From: Schistocerca nitens
Lineage: Eukaryota; Arthropoda; Insecta; Orthoptera; Acrididae
NCBI RefSeq assembly: GCF_023898315.1
Contig: NC_064621.1
Span: 533,469,383 to 533,533,382 of the forward strand
Reading direction: 5' to 3'
Length of the DNA stretch: 64,000 nucleotides
Positions 43,444-54,960 of the stretch are shown here, piece by piece. The position numbers were made by a program, and so were the translations under genes. Position 1 is the stretch's first letter. Each line of letters begins with the position of its first letter. The notes below the pieces were generated by a model, which saw nothing but the letters and a program-made list of their open reading frames with translations, did not search any database and was not told where the DNA came from.

Positions 43444-46400
43444 AGTCCCCGAGATTCAAGGTACCAACATGACTACCAATTCACCACATGTTCAAGCAAT
43501 TTGCAAAAAACACTGGTGAGACTAAATGGGTGATAGCATGACCCATCTTCAGGTGGTGTTTATGGAGTTTCATAACTGAGACAGCCTCACTTTTTCACCA
43601 CTGACGTGGGAATTCAATCTTGCTCCAGATATGATTAAAAATGGCAAGGGTGTGACATTGGCAATCCACCAATAGGTGTCTGAACATTTGGCTGTGGATG
43701 CAGTCTGTCCCTGGAGCCATATCAGGGCAGAGAACTAGGGTACTGAGGAATTCCCACTAACTGAACAGAGCATTATGGGGAAGTGGCAACATATATTGAT
43801 AGGTAAGTGAATTCGCTCCACCCGCTGTTTGTCATGAAATATTGGCTGATAATTCTCAGATGCAAAGGGTTCAACCATAGCGCAGAGCAAAATGTTTGGT
43901 GACAGAATCTGGGTCAGTGTAGGTGACACCATTCAGGGAAACACCAGGTGCACCTGGTGTCCATAGAGGAACTAAATCTTTGTTCATGCCTGCAAAGGGG
44001 GGGTATGCAGTCCAATGGCAGTAACGTACTGTTCCCAGGTTATTTGTTTCTGTCGTTTTATTTTGTGGTGGACTCGGGCACTGAGCCATTTAAAGGCAAT
44101 GAGGTCCTCTATAAATGGATGTCACTTATGGAACTGGAGAGACTGTCTGTGCATCTCTAATGGCCTAGGCGATTTCTGAATTCCACCAAGATATTTTTTC
44201 CCATGGGGGGTCCAAAGGAAGAGGGTTTCGCTAAGTCTGCTGCCAATATAATGGCTGGAGTCGTGCTCTGGAGAGTTTCATATATTTTCTATATGGTGGG
44301 GTGGTATGGGTGATGGTAAAGGCAATGGCATACCAATCAGCATTATTGACAGCCCAACTGGGAGGACACCCAGGCAAGTGATGCTGATGGAGGGCAGGAC
44401 GATTGGAATATGATCACAGTTGCATAGTTCATCATAGACTCTCCAATGTATGGAGAGGAGAAGACCAGGGATGCAAATGGAAAGATCAATGGTCGAATTA
44501 AGGTCCATACAGCACACTGAAGTGTGTGGCAACACTGATGTACGAGAGGCAAAGACTGAGCTATGCAAGCAAAGTTTTGATAACTTACTGCAGCTCCAAA
44601 GGGAGGGCACTGAAGTCGCCCAAAATGAGGATGGGAGGAAGGAGCTGAGAAATCAGTGGAAACAACTTGGTCTCAGAGATATTCTCACAAATATAGCCAC
44701 AACCTCCAAAGTTGTATTGACTGGCTTGTGTTCACTGTAGACAGAGTCCAGAATGTACGCGCAAACTTTGCCTAATGCTCCATCATAGTCAGCTTGATTC
44801 TTAACCACCCTGTGATGCATAGCATCCTCTACAGTCGACAGCTCTTAATGGTCCATTCTTTGGTATTTTCAATCAGTTCTGATCCTGCAAATGCACCCCA
44901 TCCACTGCAGTGAGCATTCCCTACTAGTGTTGTGCACTGCATGCATTTGCAGCCTCATGACTGAAAACGCTAGAAGTGACAATTAAAAGTTGTCCATTGC
45001 TGTGAAAATCATGCACCACAGGGTTAAAATAGTCCCGACAACCATTTAAGGGTAGAGGTTTGCAATACTGGAGCCAAGTTTCCTGGCGGGTATTGCAGAA
45101 AGCTGGGAAAATGTATAAGTGACATCGTCATAGCTCAACCAGCTGGTGGAAAAAAACTGCTACAGTTCCACTGGAGGATCGAGTTACTTCCTGCTACCAC
45201 CAGCTGCGAGGATACGGCATCAATACATGTTGGTTCTGAAGAAGTTTATGTGGGAGGATGCGGTGCCACAGGGGCCACCAGAACTTCCACCTTGGGTACA
45301 GAGTTGGAACATGAAGGATCTGGTGGCATGAGTGCCATCGGAGCCTCCTTCATTCTCGAAGTGTTCTTTTTGTCCCTCTTCTCCATTCATGATTTTCATC
45401 TGTCAGCCCTAGTTTTAAGGACAGTGTAGGAACGCAAAAGCCTATGCCCGGCAACCCATAACTCTTTCAGACACCGGCTTGTATCCAGTTGCAGATATGC
45501 TGAATCTTGGAAGGGGAGAATCCCAAGAGATCCTTCTTGGTGAAAGACAATGGAGATGGGTGTTGCTTCTGTGGCTGAGGGTTGGGGATTGACATCCCCA
45601 GTGGATGGGGAGTCAATGCTCCTGAAGTAGGCATGGCGCAAACAGTAGGAGGAGGGCCTCAACCACTGTAGGAGCGAGTGTAGTTGAGTGGCCCTGGGGC
45701 CCCAGAGTGAAAGGCATGAACAGTGAAGGTACTGTCACTAGAGAGGATGACACTGTCTTAACCAAAGCAAATGTTATCATACATACATACACACTGACAC
45801 TCATACTACTTCTTGGACTCCTGATACACAAGTTGGTCAAGGGTCTTGGATTTTCTTCTCTCTTTGGAACACAGGGAATGGTGCTTCCTGCAGTGGACAA
45901 AGACGGTGGAAGAGCACAAGGAGCACCTGTGTGCAACTGAAGTTCACAATAAATACAGGTGGGGCTGGCAACACAGCAAGACGACATGCCCGAATCTCAA
46001 GCATTTGAAGTACTGCATGGAAGGGGGAACATACGGTTTCGTATCGCATCAATAGACCATTATTTGACTTTTGTTGGCAATGAGTCACCTTTGAAGGGCA
46101 AGATGAGGGCCCAAGTTTCAACCCTATTGCTTTTTGGTCCCTACTGGACACAATGGACAAAATGCACACTCCATTGCTTCAAACTGGCATCAGTATGCAA
46201 AAGGTGGTCACGAGGGAAGATGATATCCTGTAATACAACAGGACTATTATGGGAGGTGATAGTTTCAGGAATGCGACACAGCTTGGCAAGCAAATCCTGC
46301 AATTGGGCATGGGGTGCAGTTTTAGCCAGAACTGAACCTCTTTTCATTTTTGAAATCAATGCTACTTCCCCAAGCCTGTCAAGGCGTTCAACAAAGAACA

Positions 46401-46950
46401 ATGGTTTTGTAGACAAAAAGGAATCCCTGTCAGTCCTAGTATTTTGGGGAGTATTTCTTCCCTTGTCTAAGCCCTATGTTTCTCTCACAGCACAGTCAGG
46501 GAAGGAAACATAGTGGGGTCATACATCTCTGGACTGAAGTAATCCTTTCCTTCAGACGAGACTGCTGGAGCTGTACAGTCACTAGAGGAACAAAGTTAGA
46601 GCCACTTCCTTTGTGAGTAATCCACCTTGGTGCCACTCACTCTGAATGAAGGTTCCCCCACGGGCACCACCCACCCACAGCAATGGCTACCTGGCTAGTG
46701 AACCACTGCCTCAAATTCCCAGCCCACATAGTCACTGGCATACACATGGAGTGTCCTGTTTAGGTACCAGTAATGCAGTCCCTGATTTTTCAGGGGCTAC
46801 CACCATGCAGGTACTTGATGAGCACCCCCCCCCCCCCCCCAAATTACAGAATGGATTCTGTGTTGGGTTTTGGGTATATTACCTTAGCCAAAAAGGAAGG
46901 GGTGCAAAGCCAGAGAGGCACAAAAAGTGGAATGTACACCACATAGGATG
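43444..46950 (-). mobile_element. I-like LINE remnant: gag, endonuclease, RT fingers, right of the CR1 insertion
   Basis: In minus-strand order from high coordinates there is a gag-like block KPLFFVERLDRLGEVALISKMKRGSVLAKTAP (46310-46410) and a decayed zinc-knuckle end PVFQREKKIQD (45840-45870). Then comes an endonuclease C-terminus STIDLSICIPGLLLSIHW....CDHIPIVLPS (44390-44500; the SDHxPI motif with Ser changed to Cys). A linker before RT reads YCHWTAYPPF....PWTPGAP-like at 43900-44060. The RT then continues across the CR1 insertion at 37440-38675. All frames are broken. Confidence 0.6.
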
Positions 46951-49900
46951 ACTTTCCCTGCAGGGTCCGCACTTCTGTAGAATTTGAAGAGGAGTGGTAG
47001 GTCCAATCTAACAATGGTGACCATGTAGTGAATGGAGCACAGTTGAATAAAGTGCCAGGAAAAAAAGGTCCAGTATCATAAACGAAATCGAAGCATAGTC
47101 GGCACTAAGAAGATCATCCAATGGAAAGGCAAAGGGGGGGAAAAATAGCAGAAGGATGGACTTGCACGGAAAGTGAAGTATTACTTCAACCACCCAGGCC
47201 CCTTGTTGGCCAAGCATGTATTCACAAAACAAATGTGAGCACTGGGGGGAGGGAATCATTAGGCCGCAATGAAAGATGACACTGTGAATCCTGTTGAATT
47301 TGTTTTTGAGGAGAGATGATATCTAGTATATCCCAAGTTTATCACAGGCCTGAAGTTCCTGGGATTGGTTAGCATCCAAAGTTCTGATCAACAAAGACCC
47401 ACTTCTCATTTTCTCTATCGTTGTAACTTCTCTGGACCTATCCAAAATATTTTCAACACAAAACAGTGACTTCATTGTTGCAAAAGATTCTCCATTGCTT
47501 CTGGAGCATACCAAGAACTGAACAAACTGTCTACCTCCATTTTTCCTTGCCCATCTCTCATCTCATCGCTCAATCAAAGATGGAAATGCCATGGAGTTGT
47601 AAGCCTCTGCATTAAAATCTTACTTTCTATCTGCTGAGACAGCTGTGTCAGCACAGCCATCAGTATGGATGAGTTTGATTTGTTTGATTGTGGATCATCC
47701 ATCCCGATGCCACTCACTCTGATCGGAGGCTCTCCCCGTCACAGCAAAATCTACCTGGCATAGTAACTGTTGCCAGACGTCCCAAAATGGACAGGCACCT
47801 ACTCCTCAGCAAACATGGGTAGGTTACAGCTGTGGCATCAGCGGTGTGATTCCTACATTGACAGGGGACTACAACTGTGTGAGAACATGGTGAGTCCCAC
47901 CTTCCTCTCCCCACTCCCGCAACATATTAGCTACTCTGCTGGATTAATATAAATCCACTCTAACAGTAAGAGCAGAAGTTCATAGTGCATGTTGGACAGA
48001 TTATGCACCATGTAAGGTGTCCTTCTCCATATGGCCTACACTTTGGTGAAATTTAGAAAAGTGGAAGTCAAACCATACATGCGGACCATAAGTAACTAAG
48101 CCAAAAAGACTGAGGGGAAGGTTGTAAAATGAGCTAAAACTGATGGGTGACCTAATAATAGCAGAGTTGTCAATATAAAGACTTCCTTTAGAAACTTCTT
48201 GTAACAGGCAAGAAATACCCATGGCTCTATTCTAGCTGGAGGAAAACAGTGCAACTGCACCTCATGAGGTGTGAAAAAGGAGGAAGAGAGCATTAACCTT
48301 TTGCATGCAGCTAGTATAGCTGACGAACATGGGACAGCCATGAAGCTTTTTATCAAAGAGAAGTACCAAAAATCAGGACTGTGCAATGAAACCCAAAAAC
48401 TGGGTATCCAAAAATGAGTTCTGTGTTAGGATGGATTGTGGCATGCCAACAGAAATGCACAACTCATGTTTTTGCAGGAGAGAATTGGAAGCCAAGGTGA
48501 GGGGTCACCCAAAGGCCCTTTGGATGGCACCTTGGAGCTGATATCCAGTCAAGACTACAGATTGGGAGCTACACCAAATACAAGTTACCAACCTACACCA
48601 TGGGGGTGATGACAGTTTCAATGGAGGTCACTGTCTCATGGCTGTGATGAAGATTGTAACTCTCAGCAAAGAACCCTGCAGGGCACCATTCTCTTGGACC
48701 CATGGGGAGTCTAGTCGTGTATCAACTCTAACTCGAAATAACCATTTGGAAGGGAGGTGGGGGGACTGATGAATAAGAATCAGTAAGGAGCTTCAAAAGC
48801 CCCAGTCATGGAGGTAAGTAAAATGTGATGTCAAGACTGCAACAAGGATTGACGTTTAGAAAAAATGCCTGTTTCCAACTTAACCAGATGGTTGGTTGTG
48901 GACCATCCCTTTCAGAAACCACTTTGATAGGGGGACAAATGTTTCCAATTTAACCAGATGGTCAGCTGTGGATTGTCCCTTCTAGAAACCAAGCTGATAG
49001 GGGGTCAAATGGTAGCATTATTTAAGAAACCAGCATAACTGTTGAGCTACCATCAAAGGGAGACTGGGGAGGGGGGTGACGGAGGGAGGGGGGAATTGGA
49101 TTAAGGTGGGCATGTAAAGGTAAATAAGTGGCCTGCCTGGAGGAAAATAAATAATACAAATTGTTGGGGTCATTCGCACTTGCACTGCTACTGCTTGAAA
49201 CATGGTATAAAAGGGAATTCACTCACTCACAACATTTGTGCAAACCAGTGTACAGGCCCTTCCAGATACTCTTGGGGCCAGTATGGTACCTAAAGAGTGC
49301 ATGGAGAATCGACTTGGAGAATGGTCATTGGTAAAGTGTGTTTTGTTGAGAGCTACACAAACTGCAGAACAAGAGGGAATTAGTTGTTTTAGTTCTCACA
49401 GGTGACAGTAATACCCATTCCAGTTTGATTGGATCCTCATGTTGAGGGAGTCTTGGTCAGAATTGAAGGGGTCAGGAGGACGGTCAAGCCCCATGATCAC
49501 TGGTGTGGGTGCAACATCCAAATGTAAGTTCAGAGTCCAACAGAGTGCGGGATCTGGTGCCTCTGGAATCCCTGGAGTAACCTTCTCACAGATTTCGTCT
49601 TTTCTCTTTCACAGCTTTTGGCTGTCAAGAATCTTGTGACTGTTTATCTGCTGTATATGTAGGAACAAAAGAAGAATGGCCAGCCATGGAACCCACAATT
49701 TGTGGCTCCTTCAGCTACTGGCTGGGGTAAGGTAATTGGTTGGTGGTTTTTCAGACAGAGGGTTCCCGGGGTTAAGAAGTTTATTTGTGTGACCAGAGCT
49801 CACAATCAACAGAGTAATGACCGGCCACAATAGTAGCCAAAGTTGATGTCAGTGAGACTGGATATGCCGATTATAAAGTCAGTGGTGTCAATTATACGAC
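46951..49900 (-). mobile_element. Further I-like LINE remnants (second gag, RT palm)
   Basis: A second gag N-terminus reads SNGESFATMKSLFCVENIL...EVTTIEKMRSGSLLIRT..ANQSQELQACDKLG (47325-47500). It is homologous to the gag block at 46310-46410, and the upstream leader at 47640-47900 resembles 46610-46810. Around 48650-48700 the minus strand reads ENGALQGSLLRVT, a decayed GVPQGSVLSVT motif of RT. At least two truncated copies seem to be concatenated here. Boundaries are not resolvable by eye. Confidence 0.5.
48872..49011. repeat. 70-bp tandem duplication
   Basis: TTTCCAACTTAACCAGATGG at 48872 recurs as TTTCCAATTTAACCAGATGG at 48942. Both continue to ATAGGGGG.CAAATG with scattered differences. 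Confidence 0.9.
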
Positions 49901-49980
49901 ATGTTGTATGTTTGGTGCTATTTGAGCTCGATAACACAGTGAATACATTTGTAAGAAAGTTCATAATTCATTAATTTTCT

Positions 49981-50065
49981 GACACCCAAACAGAGAATGC
50001 ACTAACAAATGCCGATGTTTTCCGACACCCAAACAGAGAATGCACTAACAAATGCCGATGTTTCC
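49981..50065. repeat. 43-bp tandem duplication
   Basis: GACACCCAAACAGAGAATGC through GCCGATGTTTTCC (49981-50023) is repeated at 50024-50065 with only one T fewer in a T-run, so the duplication is recent. Confidence 0.95.
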
Positions 50066-51142
50066 AGAGTCTTTTACTCACTACCTATCCTTTGACAAAA
50101 TATGGTGATATCTGAGATGACAAAAAGTTTGAAGAGAGATCATGCAATGAACATTGCTTTGTGATCCCCATTTATGCTGTTTTGACTTTCTGCACAAAGT
50201 GCTGCCAGGACAACGAGTTTCAGAACTGTAGTTCTTTTAGGCTGGGAACAAGGGTTCCAGACTTAAGGCACTTTTTCTTTTTTGGCTCTCGCGGTACAAA
50301 GAAAAAAACCATTAAGAATATGGATCTAGTATTTACACCAAGTTACAATTGGAGCTGAAACTTGGCAGAGGTTCATGGGCACATTTTGTATAAATTTCAA
50401 CAAAATTGGTGGTGGTGGAACTGGGACCCCTAGGTCATTTGACCTGAAAAGATACATGGAAAAGTTGAGGCTACAGTCCAAATTGCTCCCAACACTCTCA
50501 GTATTCATTGTGTGGTCTCACTTGAAAGATATTTTTCCAGAGAGCATAATCACGGGTGACATTGCTAGCCCTGCACTTGAATTACAATTGCTAAGTTACA
50601 ACTGCTAGTTATGTGGTATTCATTACTGAAGGGCTTTTGTATTAGTTTGGACTCTTATTAAACTCCCATGACTTATCCCTTGCAATAGAATCTTCCCAGT
50701 CATTATCAACCCTCTGATAACTACTAGCCTGAACTTGCAGCTTTTTATCTGTCTTGTTTGTGTTCCTGGACTGCTTTTGGTCGTCTGCAGTCTCTTGCCT
50801 ACAGTCTCTAAAGCAGTGAAGCTGTTAGAAACATACAAACTAAAGGTAGAAGCGTTGTAGCATCGTTAAAACCTCTTGCCTGATTTGATTATCTACCCTT
50901 TTCTTAACCTTAGCTGTCAACTACAGTTCTCACCTAGCCTAATTTTGCAGAACATTGGGAAGTGTCTCCTGTTTACTATTATCATAATTCTGATTATGAC
51001 ACTGGCATATTGACCTAGACTTTTACAACCAACTGCTCCTTCTGCATACTTAAGGAGCGGTAAACACTACCATAGTAACGCCAAAGGTATCTCTATAAAA
51101 GGTTGTTGTTTCACAGCACTGCAATAGTAAACATGTTCTTAC
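50066..51142. other. PIH1D1 intron 1, 5' end
   Basis: Intronic sequence directly downstream of PIH1D1 exon 1 in the gene's sense. The donor is GTAAGAAC on the minus strand (51135-51142). No transposon was recognised in this kilobase. Confidence 0.6.
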
Positions 51143-51208
51143 CTCTACCAACAGTCGTTTTTCTAAAAGAGAACTGTCGACATCCAGGAACACAGATTTC
51201 TTCGACAT
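51143..51208 (-). CDS. PIH1D1: PIH1D1 exon 1 (start codon exon)
   Basis: The coding part of exon 1 is 66 nt and encodes 22 residues: MSKKSVFLDVDSSLLEKRLL then Val-Glu. It ends in phase 0 at GAG/GTAAGA, which fits the phase-0 acceptor of exon 2 at 14621. The resulting N-terminus places the KT-rich PIH domain start at residue 53, the same position as in human PIH1D1, which supports both the start codon and the absence of missing exons. The exon is far from exon 2 (intron of 36,521 bp). It faces COG1, whose ATG is 431 bp away on the other strand. Because this exon is short, the call rests on the splice fit and context rather than on length. Confidence 0.82.
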
Positions 51209-51639
51209 TTTGGACAATCAGACGCTATGCACTCAGTTTTCTGAATAAATGTCACAAATCATAACGCTGCGTTTCATATACATGCAAACCTTCATTGCAT
51301 ACACGCCGGGCAGCTATTCTATAAATCAAAGATGACTCTTACGACCAGCTCCACCGGCTATCATACGACATTGTATTTTGTAGATTTAGCTTGCAAGTGT
51401 TTCCCGTAAGAAGAAAACCCTCATAGAGTTATATAAATGAAAATTTTTTTCAACCAGTTCGATTAAGAAGTGTAAGGCAATTAATGAGCGTGAATAGTGT
51501 CCTTCATAACATCTCTGGGTATCACTTTGTTTACAAATAATCTTTGAAATTCTACCGTGGCTGTCTTGCTGATCAGTGTGTGGCAGAGGGTGTGTAGGTG
51601 TTTGTTTTTGACAATAGTTTGAACAACATTTCTGTACAA
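51209..51639. promoter_or_regulatory. Likely bidirectional promoter between PIH1D1 and COG1
   Basis: The 431 bp between divergent start codons must contain both 5' UTRs and both promoters. No strong TATA box at a convincing distance is evident for either gene. The stretch holds no transposon, in contrast to the surrounding introns. A shared core promoter is inferred from geometry, not seen directly. Confidence 0.65.
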
Positions 51640-51776
51640 ATGCCGGTAAGCAATCTGTTGGAATTAAATCCTGATAAACTATTTGAAGAGCATTCAATTT
51701 CCGAAATTCAAGAGATCCAGAAAAAGCTGCAAATTGAAATTGATCGAAAACGAGAAGAACTGCGAACTATGGTTGG
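51640..51776 (+). CDS. COG1: COG1 exon 1 (conserved oligomeric Golgi complex subunit 1, N-terminus)
   Basis: COG1 is a lobe-bridging subunit of the eight-subunit COG tether that guides retrograde vesicles within the Golgi. The exon starts at ATG 51640 and encodes 45 full codons. LLELNPDKLFEEHSISEIQE is followed by IQKKLQIEIDRKREELRTMV, which matches the COG1 N-terminal signature (an LF-E-x-H/Y-x-x-x-E-I block, then a helix ending K-K-E-E-L-R-x-M-V-G). It ends in phase 2 (GG/GTAAGTG), and the human protein continues at this point with the GERYRDLI segment. The next exon was not found in the remaining 12.2 kb. The helix is the part that joins the COG helical bundle. Confidence 0.85.
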
Positions 51777-53349
51777 GTAAGTGTCTACTTGCTTGCGCAC
51801 ATCGGTTATAATCCATTCGCTGTCAACTATCTGTCGTTGTCGTAGGCTGTGAGCAAAGATCTTAATTATATTTTGTAGACATGTTTACAGGGATATTTTA
51901 AGTTGTTATTTTATATTTGCGTGTGCATTAACAAGACTTGACTGCCCCGTAAATTATCTTTGTTATTTGGTAAATATTTATACTGTTTAAAAAGTGATTA
52001 ACTAAGATTTTCGTTCTTGTTGGATATTGATAATCGGTGATTCTGTGAATTTCTGTTTCTCTCGTTAATGTAGGTACCCATCGCTCTCCGTTGTAGGATC
52101 AAACTTTAGTGCTCATCTGATGCAAAATTCTAGAGAATTAAAGGTTCCGTGGTGTCCATATGCAAACTAGCATTATTGCTAATACGAAATATAGAGTTCT
52201 GAAATATTTCGTGTCGGTGGTTAAGCTATATTTCTTTCCGTTGATGTATTGACAGTAGAGGAATGTGAAGTTCTATTTTCAGTGTATAATATAGAAGTGT
52301 TGATTCAGAGAAGAGGTTCCAAGAAGACTATAAGAGTCCTTACACACCTTAGTTTGAAAGTAGTGAAAATACGATATGCATGTCGCCGTGTATGAACTAG
52401 GCTATATTATGATGAGCGAGCAAACTAATAGATTCCTTTTTACAGCTCGTTTGTTGTATGATTAACGCTATATTTAGGATGCGTCATTAAGAAAACACGT
52501 ACAGGGTCAGAACAATCGTGAATGGAGGAAGCCCTCATTTGAGTGTTGCGTTTCTAGCCTTACATAAATATTTCACCAAAACGTCATCGCACATAATATA
52601 CTATCTAGGTGGTATCGTCCATAATATCTTGAGTCACATTATCATTGACAGTGTTACTCATTACTCACCACAGCCCATGTCTCAGACTAAACAGAAGTTT
52701 TCTTAACCAGCATTTCCTGCCATAGCCTCTGGTAGATTCAGTCTGAAACTCAGATATATCAATATCCTACTTCGTTTTGCTTTTCATAAGGAAATATCCA
52801 TCTGATTGCAGGCAGCTGATTCTTGGAGATGGCAATATAGATTCATCTTAGATATTTAATATAAATGTTTGAAAATTGTGTGTTAACAACTAACCCTGTT
52901 AGCGTGAGGGGAAAGATATTCTTGTATTTACTGAAATACAAAATTGTTTTAAACATGCTGCGAATTGATCAAAGTTGATTAAGAGGGAAGGTAGTGATGT
53001 GAAAGAATTGGAAAATTTATTTATGTTTGTGCTTGTCCAGCACATGAAATTATTAAAGTATTGGTAGAACATTAATAATTTCTTTCAAAGTATCAGTGAC
53101 AGAGAAAATTCCATAAAATAACAATAAAGATACAAGGATTAATACATGCAATACTAATTTATAAATAGAAAGAAAGGTAAAAAACAAACAGCAAGATATT
53201 TCTCTTCATATTATGTAGGGAGCTCAGTAACTGGCAGTTTTGATTGATTACTGTTTTGTTAGCTGCAGCAAGGTACATGTATCTGGCAGGCTCCTGCAGA
53301 CTAGCAGGTGTTTTTGGTCCTGCAGGTCACCACATTGGCAGATTTCCTA
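51777..53349. other. COG1 intron 1, 5' part, no feature recognised
   Basis: AT-rich, transposon-free by eye. Open frames such as 52518-52706 lack support. Confidence 0.55.
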
Positions 53350-54960
53350 ACACTGCTGAAGCTCCAGTTCTGAGGTTGACTTTGTTTCATGACATGCTAA
53401 TTCTGAAAGTGTTCAGTGTCTCCATGTCTCATAAGGCAGTTGTGAGTCTCCAGCTGATTCCTCTTTGACTTTCATTCGGTGTGCCCAGGTAAGGAATCTC
53501 GGGAAGTTGTTGAAGACGAAGGGGTTACCCTAATTGCCTCCATGAAGCTCTTTCTTAATCTGAGTCACGGTCTTTGAGGCTCATGCCCCAATTAGTGATG
53601 TCTATGATTAGGTTTGTGTTTCTTTTTCTGTACTTCTGGAGCTTCTTTCCTATAAATACTTAGTGGTGCTGCTCCCATAATTTGGTACAGTTTACTGACA
53701 GATGTTGCTTGTAGACAGTCTGTTTTACAATATGTCCAGTCTTCTTAAGAGGTGGATCAACTTGTTTGGTATGTACAGAAGTTTGCTAAACTGGTGCAGA
53801 ATACTCTGCTGCAGAGAATCATAGTGCCAGGGCAGATGTTCGCAGCACTTTTAGTTGAATGCCCAGTGGTTCCTGTAACATTACAGATGATATTGTTTGT
53901 TGTAAATACTTAAGGCTTTATTTCTTCTCAGTGGGCTGTGAATGTAAGATAATAGTCCTCCTTTACTCCAAGGTCCTAGTGGAATAGTTGTTCTCCTCTC
54001 CAAGAGGTGATCAGTTTTCTATTAGCTTCTCTGTTTCTTAGATTAAATGCACAAACATATTTCTTTTCAGCATTTGGCCTCAAATGGTTATCATCACAAT
54101 ACTTTGCCAGGTCTTTAGGAGTATTGTCAGCTTTATCTTCACTTCCTCAGAGATTTTAACTTAGGCAAAAAGAGATGTATCATTAGCATAAATAAATGTG
54201 TTAGTTCCAGAGCTAATTTGTTGGTCATTTGTGTAGATATCACAGAACTGTTGGGACAACACACTTCCTTAAGGGAGACCATTTTTCTGAATCCTCCATC
54301 AACTTTTCATGTTTTTGGTGGGAAAAAGTTTCTCCAGTTATGCAGCAAACATGGGATGAACTGTGTTAATTGGTAATCCTTTGCGATTGGATACAGTTCT
54401 CTAACCAGCTTTTTATGATTGAAGCCGCACCTGTCACTTGACCTCTTTCGTACACATCCTGAACGTGTTGGACCACATTAAGGACACATCCACAGCAAGA
54501 TTTTCCTGGGCAAAAGTCCAACTGTTCTTTTATGAAACCTGTGTTGACATACTATTATATTTGATTTAGAATCAGCCTTTCCAATAGTATACAAGTGGCA
54601 AAGAAGTGAAAGTGGATGAAGTTTTTAAGTTTTGTTAGCACTTTCCCAGGCTTAAGAAGTGCTACTCATTTGACTTTGTGCCAGATCCTTAGGAATTTTG
54701 CAATTTTGAAATATAGATGTTCATAATATTTAATATCCGCTTTTTTGTAGCAGCATCAAACATTTTGATTTACTTTGTTCGTAGTTCATTTAGGCCTGCA
54801 GCTTTATTGTTATTCATAGACTTGAATGCGAAAGCTATATTTATTTCTTTTAAGGAGAAAAGAGTGCCAAGAGAGTCTTTCTCATTAGCATGTGTGAGGA
54901 GTGTTGAGTTGTTAGAACTTCCCTTAGTCTTACCTTTCAGAAGCAACTGATGGCCAGAAG
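53350..54960 (-). mobile_element. Jockey-like LINE remnant (RT)
   Basis: Minus-strand readings give LKEINIAFAFKSMNNNKAAGLNEL (start of RT, near 54800-54870), then the palm NGLP.GSVLSQQFCDIYTNDQQISSGTNTFIYANDTSLFA (54160-54300). In the latter the catalytic YADD has become YAND. A decayed thumb lies below this. The NGLPQGSVLxPxLFNIYTND pattern is typical of jockey-clade LINEs. Its 5' side is cut at 54960 by the tail of the RTE-type LINE, which therefore inserted later. Confidence 0.7.

Noticed and set aside
46826-46840. C-run as a G-quadruplex control element
   Set aside because: It is a single homopolymer without spaced G-tracts, inside decayed LINE sequence; similar runs at 586, 59057 and 59116 also look like simple slippage.
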